A stretch of 64,000 nucleotides of DNA, from assembly GCA_025617745.1 (NCBI GenBank), contig CM046863.1, forward strand, positions 12,344,273 to 12,408,272, written 5' to 3'. Under the pieces are notes generated by a model. It saw only the letters and a list, made by a program, of their open reading frames with translations, searched no databases and was not told the origin of the DNA. The translations under genes and the position numbers were made by a program. Of this stretch, positions 11,544 through 23,846 are shown in pieces. Origin of the DNA: Heliocidaris erythrogramma (Eukaryota; Echinodermata; Echinoidea; Camarodonta; Echinometridae). How positions within the stretch are numbered: the stretch's first letter is position 1; each line of letters starts with the position of its first letter.

Positions 11544-12335
11544 ATGAGTGAGGAAGATGGAGACAATACTCAAACTCTGTCTCAGGACAAATCGGAGGAG
11601 ATTGCCACCAACCAAGCCATCACTGGACTGGCAATTAAGATACCACCATTTTGGGCAAGCGACCCAGCCATTTGGTTCGCCCAGGTTGAGGCACAGTTTC
11701 GGACGAAATCCATAACGACAGAGGGAACGAAGTTCACCCACGTCATCGCTTCGTTACAGCCCGAGATTGCCACGGAAGTTCGAGATCTCATAATCACTCC
11801 TCCTACGCAACTCCCGTACACCACACTTAAAGAAGCGCTCATCAAAAGAACTTCTGCCTCCGAGCAAAAACGACTCAACAAACTGCTTGTTGGAGAGGAG
11901 CTTGGTGACCGTACACCGTCCCGATTTCTTCGAAGGATGCAACAACTGCTTGGTGACAAGAAGTTGGAGAGCAGCATTCTGAAACAACTCTTCTTACAAA
12001 GACTGCCCATGAATGTGCAACTTATCCTTTCTTCAACTAGTGATACTGCTACCATTGAGGAATTAGCGGCACTTGCGGATAAGATTATCGAGGTTGCGAC
12101 CCCACTTTCAATCTCCGGGATGCAAGCCAAGTCACCAGTCCCGCCTCCTTCTAAGGCCGAACCATCACCACCGCCTAGCCCGAACTTAGCCGGCGATATG
12201 CAGAGACTCACCGCCCAAGTCGCCCAACTCACTGCACAGTTGCAGTCGCTTACAACCGCTCTACGTCGAGAGAGCTCAAGGTCCCGATCGAGAGATCGTA
12301 CCCATGGAAAGCGACACATCAAGCCCCAGCCCTAA
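11544..12335 (+). CDS. gag: gag region of CsRn1-type element (fossil)
   Basis: A 263-codon reading frame with CsRn1-like capsid sequence: IPPFWASDPAIWFAQVEAQF, then EVRDLIITPP and RTSASEQKRLNKLLVGEELG. It ends in a proline-rich and Arg/Ser-rich tail. In the family, Gag forms the capsid around the RNA intermediate. It starts about 20 bases after the primer site, as expected for the first ORF. Confidence 0.85.
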   Translation: MSEEDGDNTQTLSQDKSEEIATNQAITGLAIKIPPFWASDPAIWFAQVEAQFRTKSITTEGTKFTHVIASLQPEIATEVRDLIITPPTQLPYTTLKEALIKRTSASEQKRLNKLLVGEELGDRTPSRFLRRMQQLLGDKKLESSILKQLFLQRLPMNVQLILSSTSDTATIEELAALADKIIEVATPLSISGMQAKSPVPPPSKAEPSPPPSPNLAGDMQRLTAQVAQLTAQLQSLTTALRRESSRSRSRDRTHGKRHIKPQP

Positions 12336-12350
12336 GCGTACCACTGGTGT

Positions 12351-15037
12351 ATGCTGGTATCACCATCGATTCGGAGATCGTGCCCACAGGTGTACACAGC
12401 CGTGTACTTACACACCATCCCAGGATTCTCGGCAAACCACGGGAAACCACGAAGCCGGCAACTAACGGCGACGGGTATAGCCGGCACACACTCACCGAGT
12501 CGCCTATTTTATATCATGGACAAACATACTGGGCAACGATTTTTTGTGGATACAGGTGCCGAAGTTAGCGTCATTCCTCCAACATATGCAGATAAATGTC
12601 GTGGAACTAACACAGATGTATTTTTACAGGCCGTTAACCGTTCTCGTATTCATACCTTTGGAGAACGTTCTGTTACCATGGACATTGGACTTAGACGAAC
12701 TTTTAGATGGGTATTCATCATTGCCGATCTACACACACCGATCATTGGAGCAGACTTTTTACGTCATTTTGGATTACTAGTGGACATTAAACACAACAAG
12801 CTACATGACACTATCACCAATCTGTCTGTTAATACACTCTCTGTTCCATCTGAGACACCCTGTATCGGCCTGATGTTCGCACGACCTTCAACGAACAGAT
12901 ACGATCGTGTCGTGAACCAGTTTTCGGACATTACACGCCCTATCTACACTGATCAATCTGTCAAACACACAGTGACTCATCATATCACCACTCGTGGTCC
13001 GCCCGTGCATTCCCAACCCCGCCGACTATCGCAAGACAAATTGAAGATAGCCAAGGCCGAATTCGACCACATGCTTGATCTCGGGATTATACGGCAATCG
13101 GACAGTAATTGTTCATCTCCATTACACATGGTACCAAAGAAAACACCTGGGGACTGGAGACCATGTGGTGATTATCGAGCACTAAACGATCGAACAGTAC
13201 CTGATCGATACCCAATTCCTCATCTTCAAGATTTCTCGTCATCGCTTTATGGAAAGAAAGTTTTCTCGAAGGTGGATCTCATTCGTGCATATCATCAGAT
13301 TCCAGTAGAACCAGTTGACATTCCAAAGACCGCAATCACCACTCCGTTTGGATTATTCGAGTTTGTTCGCATGCCATTCGGACCACGCAATGCTGCACAG
13401 ACTTTTCAGAGATTGATGGACGATGTTGTAAAAGGACTTCCTTTTGTGTTCGTATACATTGATGACGTGCTCATCGCCAGTGATAACGAGGACGAACATG
13501 AAATACACCTCCGTCTACTCTTTGAGAAATTTCGCAAGTACGGAATCGTCATCAATCCTACCAAGTGTGTTTTTGGAGCCACTTCACTCACTTTCCTGGG
13601 TCACATCGTGGATGAGCATGGAATTCAACCCCTGGACGAGAAAGTGAAGTACATTCGTGAACTCCCCACTCCGATTTCGTTGCGCAAATTGAGGGAATTC
13701 CTCGGCCTCGTGAACTTTTATAGGCGCTTCATTCCTCACTGCCCTGATGTTCTCCAGCCACTAACAGACATGCTGAAAGACAAAAATAAGAAGAATCAGA
13801 CTCTTTCTCTGGATCAAACGGAAATTTCTGCTTTCAATCGTGCTAAGGAAGAACTGGCTCATGCAACTATTTTGGCACACCAACAACCAGACGCTCCTTT
13901 GTGTCTATTTGTCGACGCTTCTGATGTCGGTGTCGGCGGAGTAGTCCAGCAACTCGTTAATGACTCATGGCAACCACTCGCATTCTTCTCTAAGCGACTT
14001 CAGCCTGCTGAAATGAAATACAATACTTTTGGAAGAGAACTGTTAGCTGCCTACCTCGGTGTTAAACATTTTCGTCATCTTCTCGAAGGTCGACAGTTTA
14101 CCATTTTCACCGATCACAAGCCCTTAACGTACGCCTTGAAGTCTAAACAAGACCGCCATTCACCGCGAGAGATACGACATTTAGATTTCGTTTCACAATT
14201 TACGTCTGACATCCGTCATGTGAGCGGAAAGGACAATATTCCTGCAGACACTCTCTCTCGTGTATACATAGACAGTCTGGAACACAACGCTTCCATCGAT
14301 TTCGACGCCATTGCTCGTTCTCAAGAGGACGATGACGAGATCGCAAACTTCACCGATGACAATTCACTCGACATACAACGAATACCAATTCCATTTTCAG
14401 ACGGAACAATTTTGTGTGATATGTCAACGGGTACTCCACGTCCATACGTTCCTGTGTCATTTCGCAAATCGATTTTCAATGCACTTCACAATCTTTCACA
14501 CCCTGGAATTCGAGCTACGCAAAAACTGTGCATTGAGCGTTTTGTTTGGAAAGGCATAAATCGAGATGTGCGATCATGGACACGAACATGTTTGCAATGC
14601 CAACGTTGTAAAGTTCATCGTCACAACAAAGCACCTCTTGGAACTTTTTCTACACCCGATGCGAGGTTTGATCATGTGCATATTGATATCGTCGGTCCAC
14701 TCCCCTCATCAGAAGGATATACTTATCTTCTCACATGCATAGATCGTTTTACACGGTGGCCTGAAGCAATCCCCATGAGCGATATATCAGCCGATACAGT
14801 GGCACGTACTTTTATCAATCATTGGATCGCTCGATTCGGAACCCCGTCAACGATCACGACCGACAGAGGACGTCAGTTTGAATCTCATCTTTTTCGTTCT
14901 CTCACCGATTTACTCGGAACGACACGGATTCGGACGACATCGTATCATCCCACATCGAACGGACTCGTAGAACGTCTGCATAGACAATTGAAAGCCGCAA
15001 TCAAGACGCACAAGGATTCACGTTGGACTGAAGTCTT
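12351..15037 (+). CDS. pol: pol region of CsRn1-type element (fossil)
   Basis: The order is aspartic protease ([13 protein letters not shown]), reverse transcriptase ([21 protein letters not shown]), RNase H ([23 protein letters not shown]), then integrase with an HHCC zinc-binding part (CLQCQRCK) and catalytic core ([21 protein letters not shown]). The order RT, RNase H, integrase is that of Ty3/Gypsy. The integrase is cut by the minus-strand LINE inserted at about 15037; the remaining part lies beyond 33630. Confidence 0.9.
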
Positions 15038-15340
15038 TTTTCAATTCAATTCTCATTTATTTCATTTTCAATTAAAAAGTACATTCAAAACAAATACAAA
15101 ATATGTCATAATCGAAATTAGAAAATGAAATGGGGAACTACATAAATAAAGCCCTTGGGCCTTGTACAAGCATAGTTCCCTACAAATATTGCGAAATTTA
15201 TACAGACAATAGAAATAAAAAACAAAAACTAAAAATATAAATACTAAAAATATACATATAAATAAAATAAATATAAATACAAATATAAAATATAACACAA
15301 ATATGGCACAAATATAGATAACAGAGAAAAATAAAAATAA

Positions 15341-16765
15341 CTATACATATTTAAGGGTAAGAAAATGCTTCAACTTTTTTTTGAAAGAAGTGATTGTATT
15401 GCAATTAGAAATATATTTGGGGATTGAGTTCCAAATTACAGGGAAATTATGTCGTACTGATTTCATGGCACTATTTGTTTTAACTGGCCATAAGTGAAAA
15501 GAATCCTTAAAACGGGTATTATGATTATGTATCTGGTAATTAAAAGTGAACATTTGAGAAATGTTTGAGGGTAATTTATTTTGAAAGTAAAAGAAACCAA
15601 GGAGAGCAAGGGAGTAATAGTACAAATCAAAAATATTAAGAGATTTCAATTTTTTGAACAATGGGGCAGAAGGGGAACGATAAGGACATCCCAGGCATAT
15701 GCGAAGGGCCTTTTTCTGTAATTTAAATAATTTATCTAATTTAGTTCGACTACAATTGCCCCAAACAACAACACAGTAATTTAGGTATGAGAGCATAAAT
15801 GAATTATATAATAGTATTAAAGCAGAAGACGGAAGCGAGTCTTTTAATCTATACAAAATACCAATACATTTAGATACCTTTTGAGTGACCTTATTGACAT
15901 GAGTATCCAAATGCATATTATAATCAATGTATACCCCAAGGAAATTAACACTATTAACCTTATTTAATATATCATTGTTGATTTTAAGAAGTAAATTATC
16001 AAATGAATCAGTTAAATTAGACTGCCTATGAAAGAACGTAATGTAATTTGTTTTACTAGGATTTATCAACAATCTATTTAATTTGAACCATTTTGTTACT
16101 TTCTCTATTTCAGTATTAATATTGTTTTGTAAATTATGCCTGTTAGGTTGGGTGTAAATTAAAGTGGTATCATCAGCGTACATTATGTAATCAAATTTGT
16201 CAGATGAATGTGTAAGATCATTTATATAAATCAAAAACAATAATGGACCTAGGATTGAACCTTGTGGTACCCCATGTGTAAGAGAAGAGAAATTGGAATA
16301 GTTATTATTATAAACTACATATTGAGATCTGTTACAAAGATAACTTTCGAACCAACTTAGTGGTAAGCCCCTAATCCCATAGTATTCCAATTTTGACAAG
16401 AGTATTCTATGATCAACTATATCAAAAGCTTTGGAGAGGTCCATGAAAATGCCAATACAAAATTTATTAGTATGAATTGCCGACAAAACTTTATCTTGTA
16501 AATCTATCAAAGCATGTGTAGTTGAATGATTTTTCCTAAACCCATATTGTGAGTCAGTAAGAATATTATTATTTAAACAAAATGAATATAATCGATTATA
16601 AATGCATTTTTCTAACAATTTTGATATGGATGGCAGAATAGAAATGGGCCTATAATTATCGAATTTATGAGGGTCATTCTTTTTAAATACAGGGGTTATC
16701 TTAGCAATTTTTAGTTTATCCGGGACTATGCCTGTAGAAAGAGAGAGGTTGAATATAAAAATCAA
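15341..16765 (-). CDS. LINE-A ORF2, reverse transcriptase part
   Basis: 474 codons with RT motifs in order: LKIAKITPVFKKNDPHKFDN, YRPISILPSISKLLEK, FMDLSKAFDIVDH, HGVPQGSILGPLLFLIYIND, and the catalytic YADD in IMYADDTTLIYT. The C-terminal region has SYLNYCVVVWGNC and a terminal FPVIWNSIPKYI. It overlaps the endonuclease part (16716-18077) in another frame: one frameshift in a T-run near 16790 separates the two, so this ORF2 copy is not functional as it stands. Confidence 0.9.
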   Translation of the reverse strand: MIFIFNLSLSTGIVPDKLKIAKITPVFKKNDPHKFDNYRPISILPSISKLLEKCIYNRLYSFCLNNNILTDSQYGFRKNHSTTHALIDLQDKVLSAIHTNKFCIGIFMDLSKAFDIVDHRILLSKLEYYGIRGLPLSWFESYLCNRSQYVVYNNNYSNFSSLTHGVPQGSILGPLLFLIYINDLTHSSDKFDYIMYADDTTLIYTQPNRHNLQNNINTEIEKVTKWFKLNRLLINPSKTNYITFFHRQSNLTDSFDNLLLKINNDILNKVNSVNFLGVYIDYNMHLDTHVNKVTQKVSKCIGILYRLKDSLPSSALILLYNSFMLSYLNYCVVVWGNCSRTKLDKLFKLQKKALRICLGCPYRSPSAPLFKKLKSLNIFDLYYYSLALLGFFYFQNKLPSNISQMFTFNYQIHNHNTRFKDSFHLWPVKTNSAMKSVRHNFPVIWNSIPKYISNCNTITSFKKKLKHFLTLKYV

Positions 16766-18055
16766 TGGATGTACAATATAAATTATGATTTTTTTTCATT
16801 AAGTTAGTACTAAGATTATCAAATCCAGCAGAGTTACTGTTGTGTAATGAATTACTAATGTTAATAACTTCATGTTCTGTTATGGGATTAAAGTAAATAG
16901 AATTGTTGATAAAACCAGTCAGATAGTCTTTAAAAGAAGTATTATTAGGAGAACTGGTCACTGAATTAGTTATCTGTCTACAACAGTTTATGAAATGTTG
17001 ATTAAATTCAGTTACTATATGTTGTGGATCGCAAACATTTCCAGTCTCATTAATAAAATATTCAGGTAAAGATGTTTTAGGTTTATTTAGTATTGAATTG
17101 ATAACTGACCACGTCTGTTTTGTATTACATTTAAAGGACTTTATTCTGTTAGAAAAATATGATTTTTTTGCATGCTTTAACAGATTATTTAATTTATTTC
17201 TATATTTTTGGTATTTTCTTTCATTATCCAAGGTATTGTTTTGGAGAAATTGTTTATAACAACGATTCTTTTTCTTTATGCATCTCAATAAATACTTTGT
17301 TATCCATGGTTTTTTAATGCCTCTTTTAGTGTGTTTACTTCTTAACAAAGGAAAATGTTTGTCAAACAACTGAGTAAAACGATTAATAAAAAAGGAATAA
17401 GCATCATTAGCATGTGTAATATTATAAAGATTGGTCCACTCTTCATGATAAAGATCATATTGAAAATTGCGTATATTGTTATCTGAGTATTTACGAAAAA
17501 AACGAATTGAACTTTGTTGATAAGTATTATTATTAGAACTTTTATAGACTAGAAAAATGGGTAAATGATCACTAACATCAGAACAGAGACTACCTGAGTC
17601 GAATTCTGTATCAAGTACATTAGTGAATACATTATCGATAAGGGTAGCAGTGCTTGATGTAATACGAGTTGGGGTTTGTATAATCGGGAATATACCAAGT
17701 GCAGAATTAATACTAAGAAACTCATTAACAGTATCGTCATCTTTCAACAAATCAATATTAAAATCTCCAGTGATATAAATATTCCTATGTCCATTACTTA
17801 ATGTATTAACAGCATTGTTGTAAAATTCAAAAAATATTTCATGATTTGATCCTGGTTTTCTATATATGACACCAAGAGTAGACCTCTTGTGGTTTACATC
17901 TAAGAAATCAATAAACAAATATTCACATGTTAAATTGGACTCTTGATTATAAACGATATCTGTTCTTACAGTATAAAGTATATCTTTTTTCACAAATAGC
18001 GCAACACCACCCCCTCGTCCATATATCCTGTTAACATTCAAAAAATTATAATCAT
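16716..18055 (-). CDS. LINE-A ORF2, endonuclease C-terminal part and linker
   Basis: This part reads YGRGGGVALFVKKDI, NIYITGDFNIDLL, TPTRITSSTATLIDNVFTN and CSDVSDHLPIFLVY, which are the later motifs of an apurinic-type LINE endonuclease, including the catalytic SDH. A basic linker (KRGIKKPWITKYLLRCIKKK) follows. Its N-terminal part lies across the BEL insertion at 26668-26934. Confidence 0.9.
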
Positions 18056-19123
18056 TGTGACGAATAAAATTCAGCATCTAAAATTCAGAGTAATGCTGTT
18101 CATGGACATGACGTTAAGTTCTAGGACGAACGAAACAATAGCCTGTTATGACACGGGTTTGACGTATTTCCAGTAAGCAGACTGGTCCTGACAACTGATG
18201 TTGCCTAACCGTTCGATCTGCAGATTTAATAATAAACAAAGAAATCAAAAGTATTTCATGACAACAGTAAATGAAATAGCATGCAAATAATGATTGCTAT
18301 TCTTCATCATATTCATAAAACTCTCATTATTTTACCTGCTTTCTATCTTGAATGTTTTACTATATCCTTTAATCTTTGTCTATATCAGTATCACTATAAT
18401 CTATAAATTGTATTTCCAACAAATATCTCAAATTGTCCTCTGGTATCCTTAAACATGTACTTTATATCAAAATGCAACCTGCCTCAGAGCTTCAATAAAC
18501 AATAAATCTCTTTACTGTACTTACACATTGTGTCAATGTGTCTTATTCATTGTCATGATTCACTATTTACTTCATAGCAATTTATCCTGTAAATATTCAA
18601 CCTTATTAGTAAAATAAGTTCTTCAAATATGACTTCATTCTTATTTAATATGCCTTCTTAGCATTCAACTTATAAAGAATCATTTAACTCATGAGAAATC
18701 GCTGTATTTCAGCTTATAGACTACAGCGTCATACACGTTATCCTTTGTCTGTGCATACAAATTCACTACAGCACGCAATTCTAATGCATGCACCTTTATC
18801 ACAACACACTGAACACGCCCATCAGGGCCATTTTTCCTGCCTCAAATTACACATAATTTCATCATTGTTTCGGCACTACATTAGCTCTAAACATTGCATT
18901 AATCATTTAACTATGGAAATAACATCAAAATGAACACTTACAACATTGGCTTGTCCAAAAGGAATCTAAATAACAGCATAAACCCCGAAATGACGTTTGA
19001 ATTTGCCTGCGCAAATATGGCTTCCAAATAAATTCATATCGCCCTCACTTGACCAAATAGTGACAGGCACAAAAAATCTCGCTTATGACGTAAGCACTAA
19101 ACTTCGGAAGACTGTATCTTTCA
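18056..19123 (-). repeat. 3' LTR of BEL/Pao element
   Basis: 1068 bp, nearly identical to 25599-26667. In element orientation it begins TGAAAGATACAG and ends ATTCGTCACA. Confidence 0.92.
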
Positions 19124-20415
19124 TCCCGGCCCCTTAAATATGAAGCTCTTCCTGAATATTTACAAATCAAATCCAGATACCTTCTGAAGTTATCATCCTT
19201 TAAATGAAATTCAATATAGTTGCTATGACAACCGTCACATAAATATACACATGAATTGTACTCTTTAACTCTTCATGATTAATTACACCAAACATGCTGT
19301 TAATGTTCAAACCAATGCTATACTGTAATTCTTCTTAATTGTTTCGATTTCAAATAAGCAATACCCTCTTTATAAATGTGCTAATTTGTGAACATAAGCC
19401 AATTCAAAAGGTAACTTACACTTCCGGCCCCTATGAACCTCATGGGGCTTAAATTGATACTAATTTCTCTCCATGATATGATATCAGCTTGAAATTGTAC
19501 ATTGACAGTAACCATGACAACCAAATCGCACATACTATAGATCTTGTGCCCTTTTTACACATTTGAAAACCTAATATTGCACATCCTGAGTACTTATCTA
19601 CAGGTATGCAAACAAATATAATCAAATAATATATGAAGCTCACTCCTCTAATCTTATGGAATGATGCTGCATTACTTCTGCTGAATTATATGTATGTACA
19701 TTTTGGCAAGAATCTGGCCGACACAAATTAAACCGAGAATTTTTTTTTTTTTTTTTTAAATTAAAAAATAGCAATGAGACTTCTGTTTACTTCTGTGAAA
19801 TTGTCCCATTTAGCCAAATTCAGACAATTAAAAAATACAAAAATTTATGCCAAATTAATGCCTTTTGTTTTTTGTTTTTTTTCAATTTTTATCCCTGTCA
19901 AAATCCTTCATGAAACCAAAGTCAAGGCACCAATGCCTTGAAAGCTCATACCTTAGCAAGTCGATCAGATTCTCTCCGAATATGCATATGACAAATACAG
20001 GTACAAAGACATGCAATATCGTGAAAATATATGTTTCACTTGTGATCAAATAATCACAATTCATGTATAGAAAATATTGTAACCGAGTCCACTGAGTCCA
20101 TGAGTCCATTTCTAGTCTTCACACTAAATAATTCATTTCTAAATTCAATTTGCAAATTTATCATTTAGAGCCTTTCTCTAGTTTTCAAAATCCAGTTTTT
20201 GTGAATCAGTTCTTTCTCTAAATGTTCCAAATGCTTCTTCATTCCAACAGTAACAATTAATTAATATAATGCTTTTTTTCACCATTTCTTCACTGAATTC
20301 AAGCGAGTTCCAATTTCATTTAAATAGCATTTCTCTTCAATCACTGATTCACATTGAAATTATGCCTGATCCATCCAAATTAATTTTTCCAAATTAACAC
20401 AGCACATCCAGCAAT

Positions 20416-22413
20416 TCATGACTTAATGCTTCCAACTTCCTCCAAAAGGCACACTTTCTGCACTGGTCTCATAAGCGTGCCTGTACTGTGTTTCACCTTC
20501 ACGGATCTCACGAGCAGGTCCTTCCCTGGAAAGGTTTCTGTTATCCTTCCCATGAGCCACTTGTTCCTGGGTAGATCTTCGACGATCAACACGATGTCTC
20601 CTACTTTCAAGTTCCTTTTCTCTTTCAGCCACTTCTGTCTGTACTGCAAAGTAGGTAGATATTCACGTATCCACCTGTGCCAAAATACATCAGCGAGATA
20701 TTGAACTTGACGCCAACGTCGACGGCTGTACAGATCGTGATTCTCAAACATATCAGGTGGGAGTATGTTGCTCTGCCTCATCAGAAGTAGATGATTGGGA
20801 GTCAATGGCTCTGGATCCCTGGTGTCGTCAGAAATTACTGTTAGTGGACGCCCGTTGATAATCGACTCCACTAAGCACAGTAGTGTCGATAGTCCTTCGT
20901 CAGTCAGAACTTGCTGCTTCATAACTGCATTCAGAACTTTCTTTGTGGTTCTGATTAGCCTTTCCCATGCCCCGCCCATGTGCGGTGCCAAAGGCGGATT
21001 GAATTTCCAGTCAATTCCCTTCTGAAGTAGATTGTCATGGATTTTGTTCTGATTCCAATTTTGCAATCCTTCCTTTAGCTCTCTCTCAGCACCTACAAAG
21101 TTGGTGCCATTATCACATCTGATAACATCTGGTTTTCCTCGTCTTGAAATAAATCTCTGCAAGGCATTCAGGAAAGAGTCTGTCTCCATAGAATGTAAAA
21201 TCTCTATGTGCACTGCTCTAATTACAAGACAAGTGAAGATACAGCCGTATCTTTTCACCTGGCTTCTCCCTTGCTTCACGAAGTAGGGTCCAAAGCAGTC
21301 AATTCCAACATGACAGAATGGTGGTTTTTCTGGTGTCACCCTGTCTGCAGGTAAGTCCGCCATCTTCTGGTCTACTGGATTAGCACGCAGTCGTTTGCAA
21401 ATAAAGCAATCTCGTAAGACTCGACGAACTGCAGTTCTTCCCTTCACAATCCAGTACCTTTCTCGAAGTAGAGATAGTACATATTCCTTTCCAGAGTGAC
21501 CTGAAATGAAGTGATGTTGTCTCACCAAAAGGTCTACGACATGATGCATAGGTGGAAGAATCGTCGGATGTTTAATTTCTTCCTTCAAAGGTGCATTCTT
21601 GAGTCTTCCTCCTACACACATCAGACCTTTATCTGTGAATTTAATGTCGAGCTTTGAGAGTGGGCTAGATTTTGGAACTCGAGTCGATGACTTTCCGTCT
21701 TCAAGTCTTGCATTTTCTTGAAACACCTTGTACTCGTCAGGATAGCTCTGATGTTGAACGTATCTGACGATAGCCTCTTCTGCAGTATTCATGTCTGTGG
21801 TGTTTAAAGGCCCCTTAACATCATAGGTGTTGCCTTGAAGTTTGCTTCGCAAGTACTGTTTCCATCTCAAAATCCATGCCACTGCTTTCTGAAGTCTGAA
21901 CCAGGAGGAGAAATGACTCAAGAGTTTATCTACAGCATTATGTTGCTCTGTGTCAATGGTGAATGCTTGAGTATCCCTTGTAGTCTTAACTTCAGGATCA
22001 TCGTCTTTAATGGGGCAGCTTGAAGTTGGGTCTTGAGGCCAAAATCTTTCATCTAAGCAGATGAATTCTGGTCCAGTTAACCATCTTGTATTCGACTTCA
22101 ATTTCTCTGCTCCCATGCTTCTTGTAGTGTCGTCTGCTGGGTTAGAAGTAGAATTCACATAATGCCACTGTGCTGGTTCTGAGTTTTCTCTGATGGTTGC
22201 AATTCTATTGGCGACGAATGTTTTGAACCTCTTGTCTTCATTGCGGACATATTGCAACACAATCGTACTATCAGTCCAAAATACTGATCGGCTGATGGGA
22301 AACTCCAATTCTCTCCTTAGCATAGCATCTAACTTCACAGAAAGTGTTGCCGCTGTTAATTCCAGACGTGGAATTGTCATCTTCTTCAATGGAGCAATTT
22401 TTATCCCTGTCAA
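20416..22413 (-). CDS. pol: BEL/Pao pol, RNase H and integrase part (fossil)
   Basis: Motifs typical of BEL/Pao: APLKKMTIPRLELTAATLSV and VFWTDSTIVLQYVRN (RNase H), then ISGHSGKEYVLSLLRERYWI and CFICKRLRANP (integrase zinc-binding part), HVGIDCFGPYFVKQG, VIRCDNGTNFVGAERELKEG and PHMGGAWERLIRTTK (integrase core). A C-terminal NLKVGDIVLIVEDLPRNKW closes it. Confidence 0.9.
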   Translation of the reverse strand: MTGIKIAPLKKMTIPRLELTAATLSVKLDAMLRRELEFPISRSVFWTDSTIVLQYVRNEDKRFKTFVANRIATIRENSEPAQWHYVNSTSNPADDTTRSMGAEKLKSNTRWLTGPEFICLDERFWPQDPTSSCPIKDDDPEVKTTRDTQAFTIDTEQHNAVDKLLSHFSSWFRLQKAVAWILRWKQYLRSKLQGNTYDVKGPLNTTDMNTAEEAIVRYVQHQSYPDEYKVFQENARLEDGKSSTRVPKSSPLSKLDIKFTDKGLMCVGGRLKNAPLKEEIKHPTILPPMHHVVDLLVRQHHFISGHSGKEYVLSLLRERYWIVKGRTAVRRVLRDCFICKRLRANPVDQKMADLPADRVTPEKPPFCHVGIDCFGPYFVKQGRSQVKRYGCIFTCLVIRAVHIEILHSMETDSFLNALQRFISRRGKPDVIRCDNGTNFVGAERELKEGLQNWNQNKIHDNLLQKGIDWKFNPPLAPHMGGAWERLIRTTKKVLNAVMKQQVLTDEGLSTLLCLVESIINGRPLTVISDDTRDPEPLTPNHLLLMRQSNILPPDMFENHDLYSRRRWRQVQYLADVFWHRWIREYLPTLQYRQKWLKEKRNLKVGDIVLIVEDLPRNKWLMGRITETFPGKDLLVRSVKVKHSTGTLMRPVQKVCLLEEVGSIKS

Positions 22414-22708
22414 AATCCTTCATGAAACCAAAGTCAAGGCACCAATGCCTTGAAAGCTCATACCTTAGCAAGTCGATCAGATTCTCTCCGAATATGCATA
22501 TGACAAATACAGGTACAAAGACATGCAATATCGTGAAAATATATGTTTCACTTGTGATCAAATAATCACAATTCATGTATAGAAAATATTGTAACCGAGT
22601 CCACTGAGTCCATGAGTTTGCAAATAGTGAGTTGCAAATTGAAAAATTGCAAATTGAGAGTTTTTGAGTTCATTTCTAGTCTTCACACTAAATAATTCAT
22701 TTCTAAAT

Positions 22709-23803
22709 TCAATTTGCAAATTTATCATTTAGAATAGCCTTTCTTGCTTCAGGTTTGCTGTCATCTTCATGTGCGTCTAATGCTGTTTGACGAAGTGCAT
22801 AGCTGCATACACTCGGGCTCCAGGTGCCTCCAAATAAATGCACGCACATCCTGTAGATCTTAGGAGTTGCCTGTAGATTTCCATCTGGCCACCATAAGAA
22901 TCTTAGACTGTCTCGCTCTGCTGGGGGAACTCTAACTTGATGGAACATAGCTTCGATGTCACCCATTAGAGCAACTGGTGCCTGACGAAATCTAAGCAAA
23001 ACTCCAATCAACTTGTTGGTGAGATCAGGACCCTGCATAACGGCATCATTCAGTGAAATACCCTTGTGTTTGGCAGCACAATCAAAGACAATGCGCATCT
23101 TTCCTTTCGTTGGATGTAATACTGAATGGTGTGGGATATACCAAGTAGATCCCTCAGGCTCCGGTGCATCATCTGTTACTTCTTCGGCATAACCCTTTTC
23201 TAGGAGATCTTTAATGCCTTCCTTATATTTGTCATGCAAGTCTTTGTCCTTCTCTAACCTCCTTCCAAGGCTCTGAAGTCGTCGTTCAGCCATGTACTTG
23301 TTGTTCTCAAGATCGGGAGGGCATTCCTTGAATGGAATGGCCAATTGATAATGACCTTGATCCTTGGTGATGGTCTCTTCCCAGATGTGAACGGCCTTCT
23401 TGTCATTTATGGACATTCCTCTATCCTCCATTATGTCATTCCCTTCCATTTTCCAAAACTTGTGAACTTGTTCATCTAGGCATACATCACTGTTGATGAA
23501 GTTAGCTGTTGCCATGTGTTGACTTGATTCTTTGCGCCCGACAGGTCCATTAAGTGTCCAACCAAGCTTCGTCCTTATTGCAAAAGGACCATCCTGTCCG
23601 CGTCTAACTTCTATAGGCGCTAGGGCTTCAGGTACATCTTGGCCTATCAACAACTCAACCTTCTGGAGTCTAGCTGAATCCAAAATATCCAAGTCCTTCA
23701 AATGCGGCCATCTTGTGATATCTTCCTTCAAGATGTTGTCACAATTAATGTTGATAGTCTGTTTAGTGTACACTCTAGGGAGACTAATCATTTCATTTAA
23801 CAT
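22709..23803 (-). CDS. pol: BEL/Pao pol, reverse transcriptase part (fossil)
   Basis: It reads RTKLGWTLNGPVG, STWYIPHHSVLHPTKGKMRI then VFDCAAKHKGISLNDAVMQG, and PVALMGDIEAMFHQVRVPP, which are BEL/Pao RT hallmarks. The part is incomplete. Confidence 0.85.
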   Translation of the reverse strand: MLNEMISLPRVYTKQTININCDNILKEDITRWPHLKDLDILDSARLQKVELLIGQDVPEALAPIEVRRGQDGPFAIRTKLGWTLNGPVGRKESSQHMATANFINSDVCLDEQVHKFWKMEGNDIMEDRGMSINDKKAVHIWEETITKDQGHYQLAIPFKECPPDLENNKYMAERRLQSLGRRLEKDKDLHDKYKEGIKDLLEKGYAEEVTDDAPEPEGSTWYIPHHSVLHPTKGKMRIVFDCAAKHKGISLNDAVMQGPDLTNKLIGVLLRFRQAPVALMGDIEAMFHQVRVPPAERDSLRFLWWPDGNLQATPKIYRMCVHLFGGTWSPSVCSYALRQTALDAHEDDSKPEARKAILNDKFAN

Positions 23804-23846
23804 CCGGCCTTCTACTCTCAGGCTGACTTCAGTGCATTGTAGCTGA

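Noticed and set aside
11582-12322. 246-codon minus-strand frame
   Set aside because: It is the antisense shadow of the gag region; the plus frame has clear Gag sequence.
18691-18933. 80-codon frame in the BEL LTR, repeated at 26235-26477
   Set aside because: It is present twice only because the LTR is; no similarity to a protein family was recognised.
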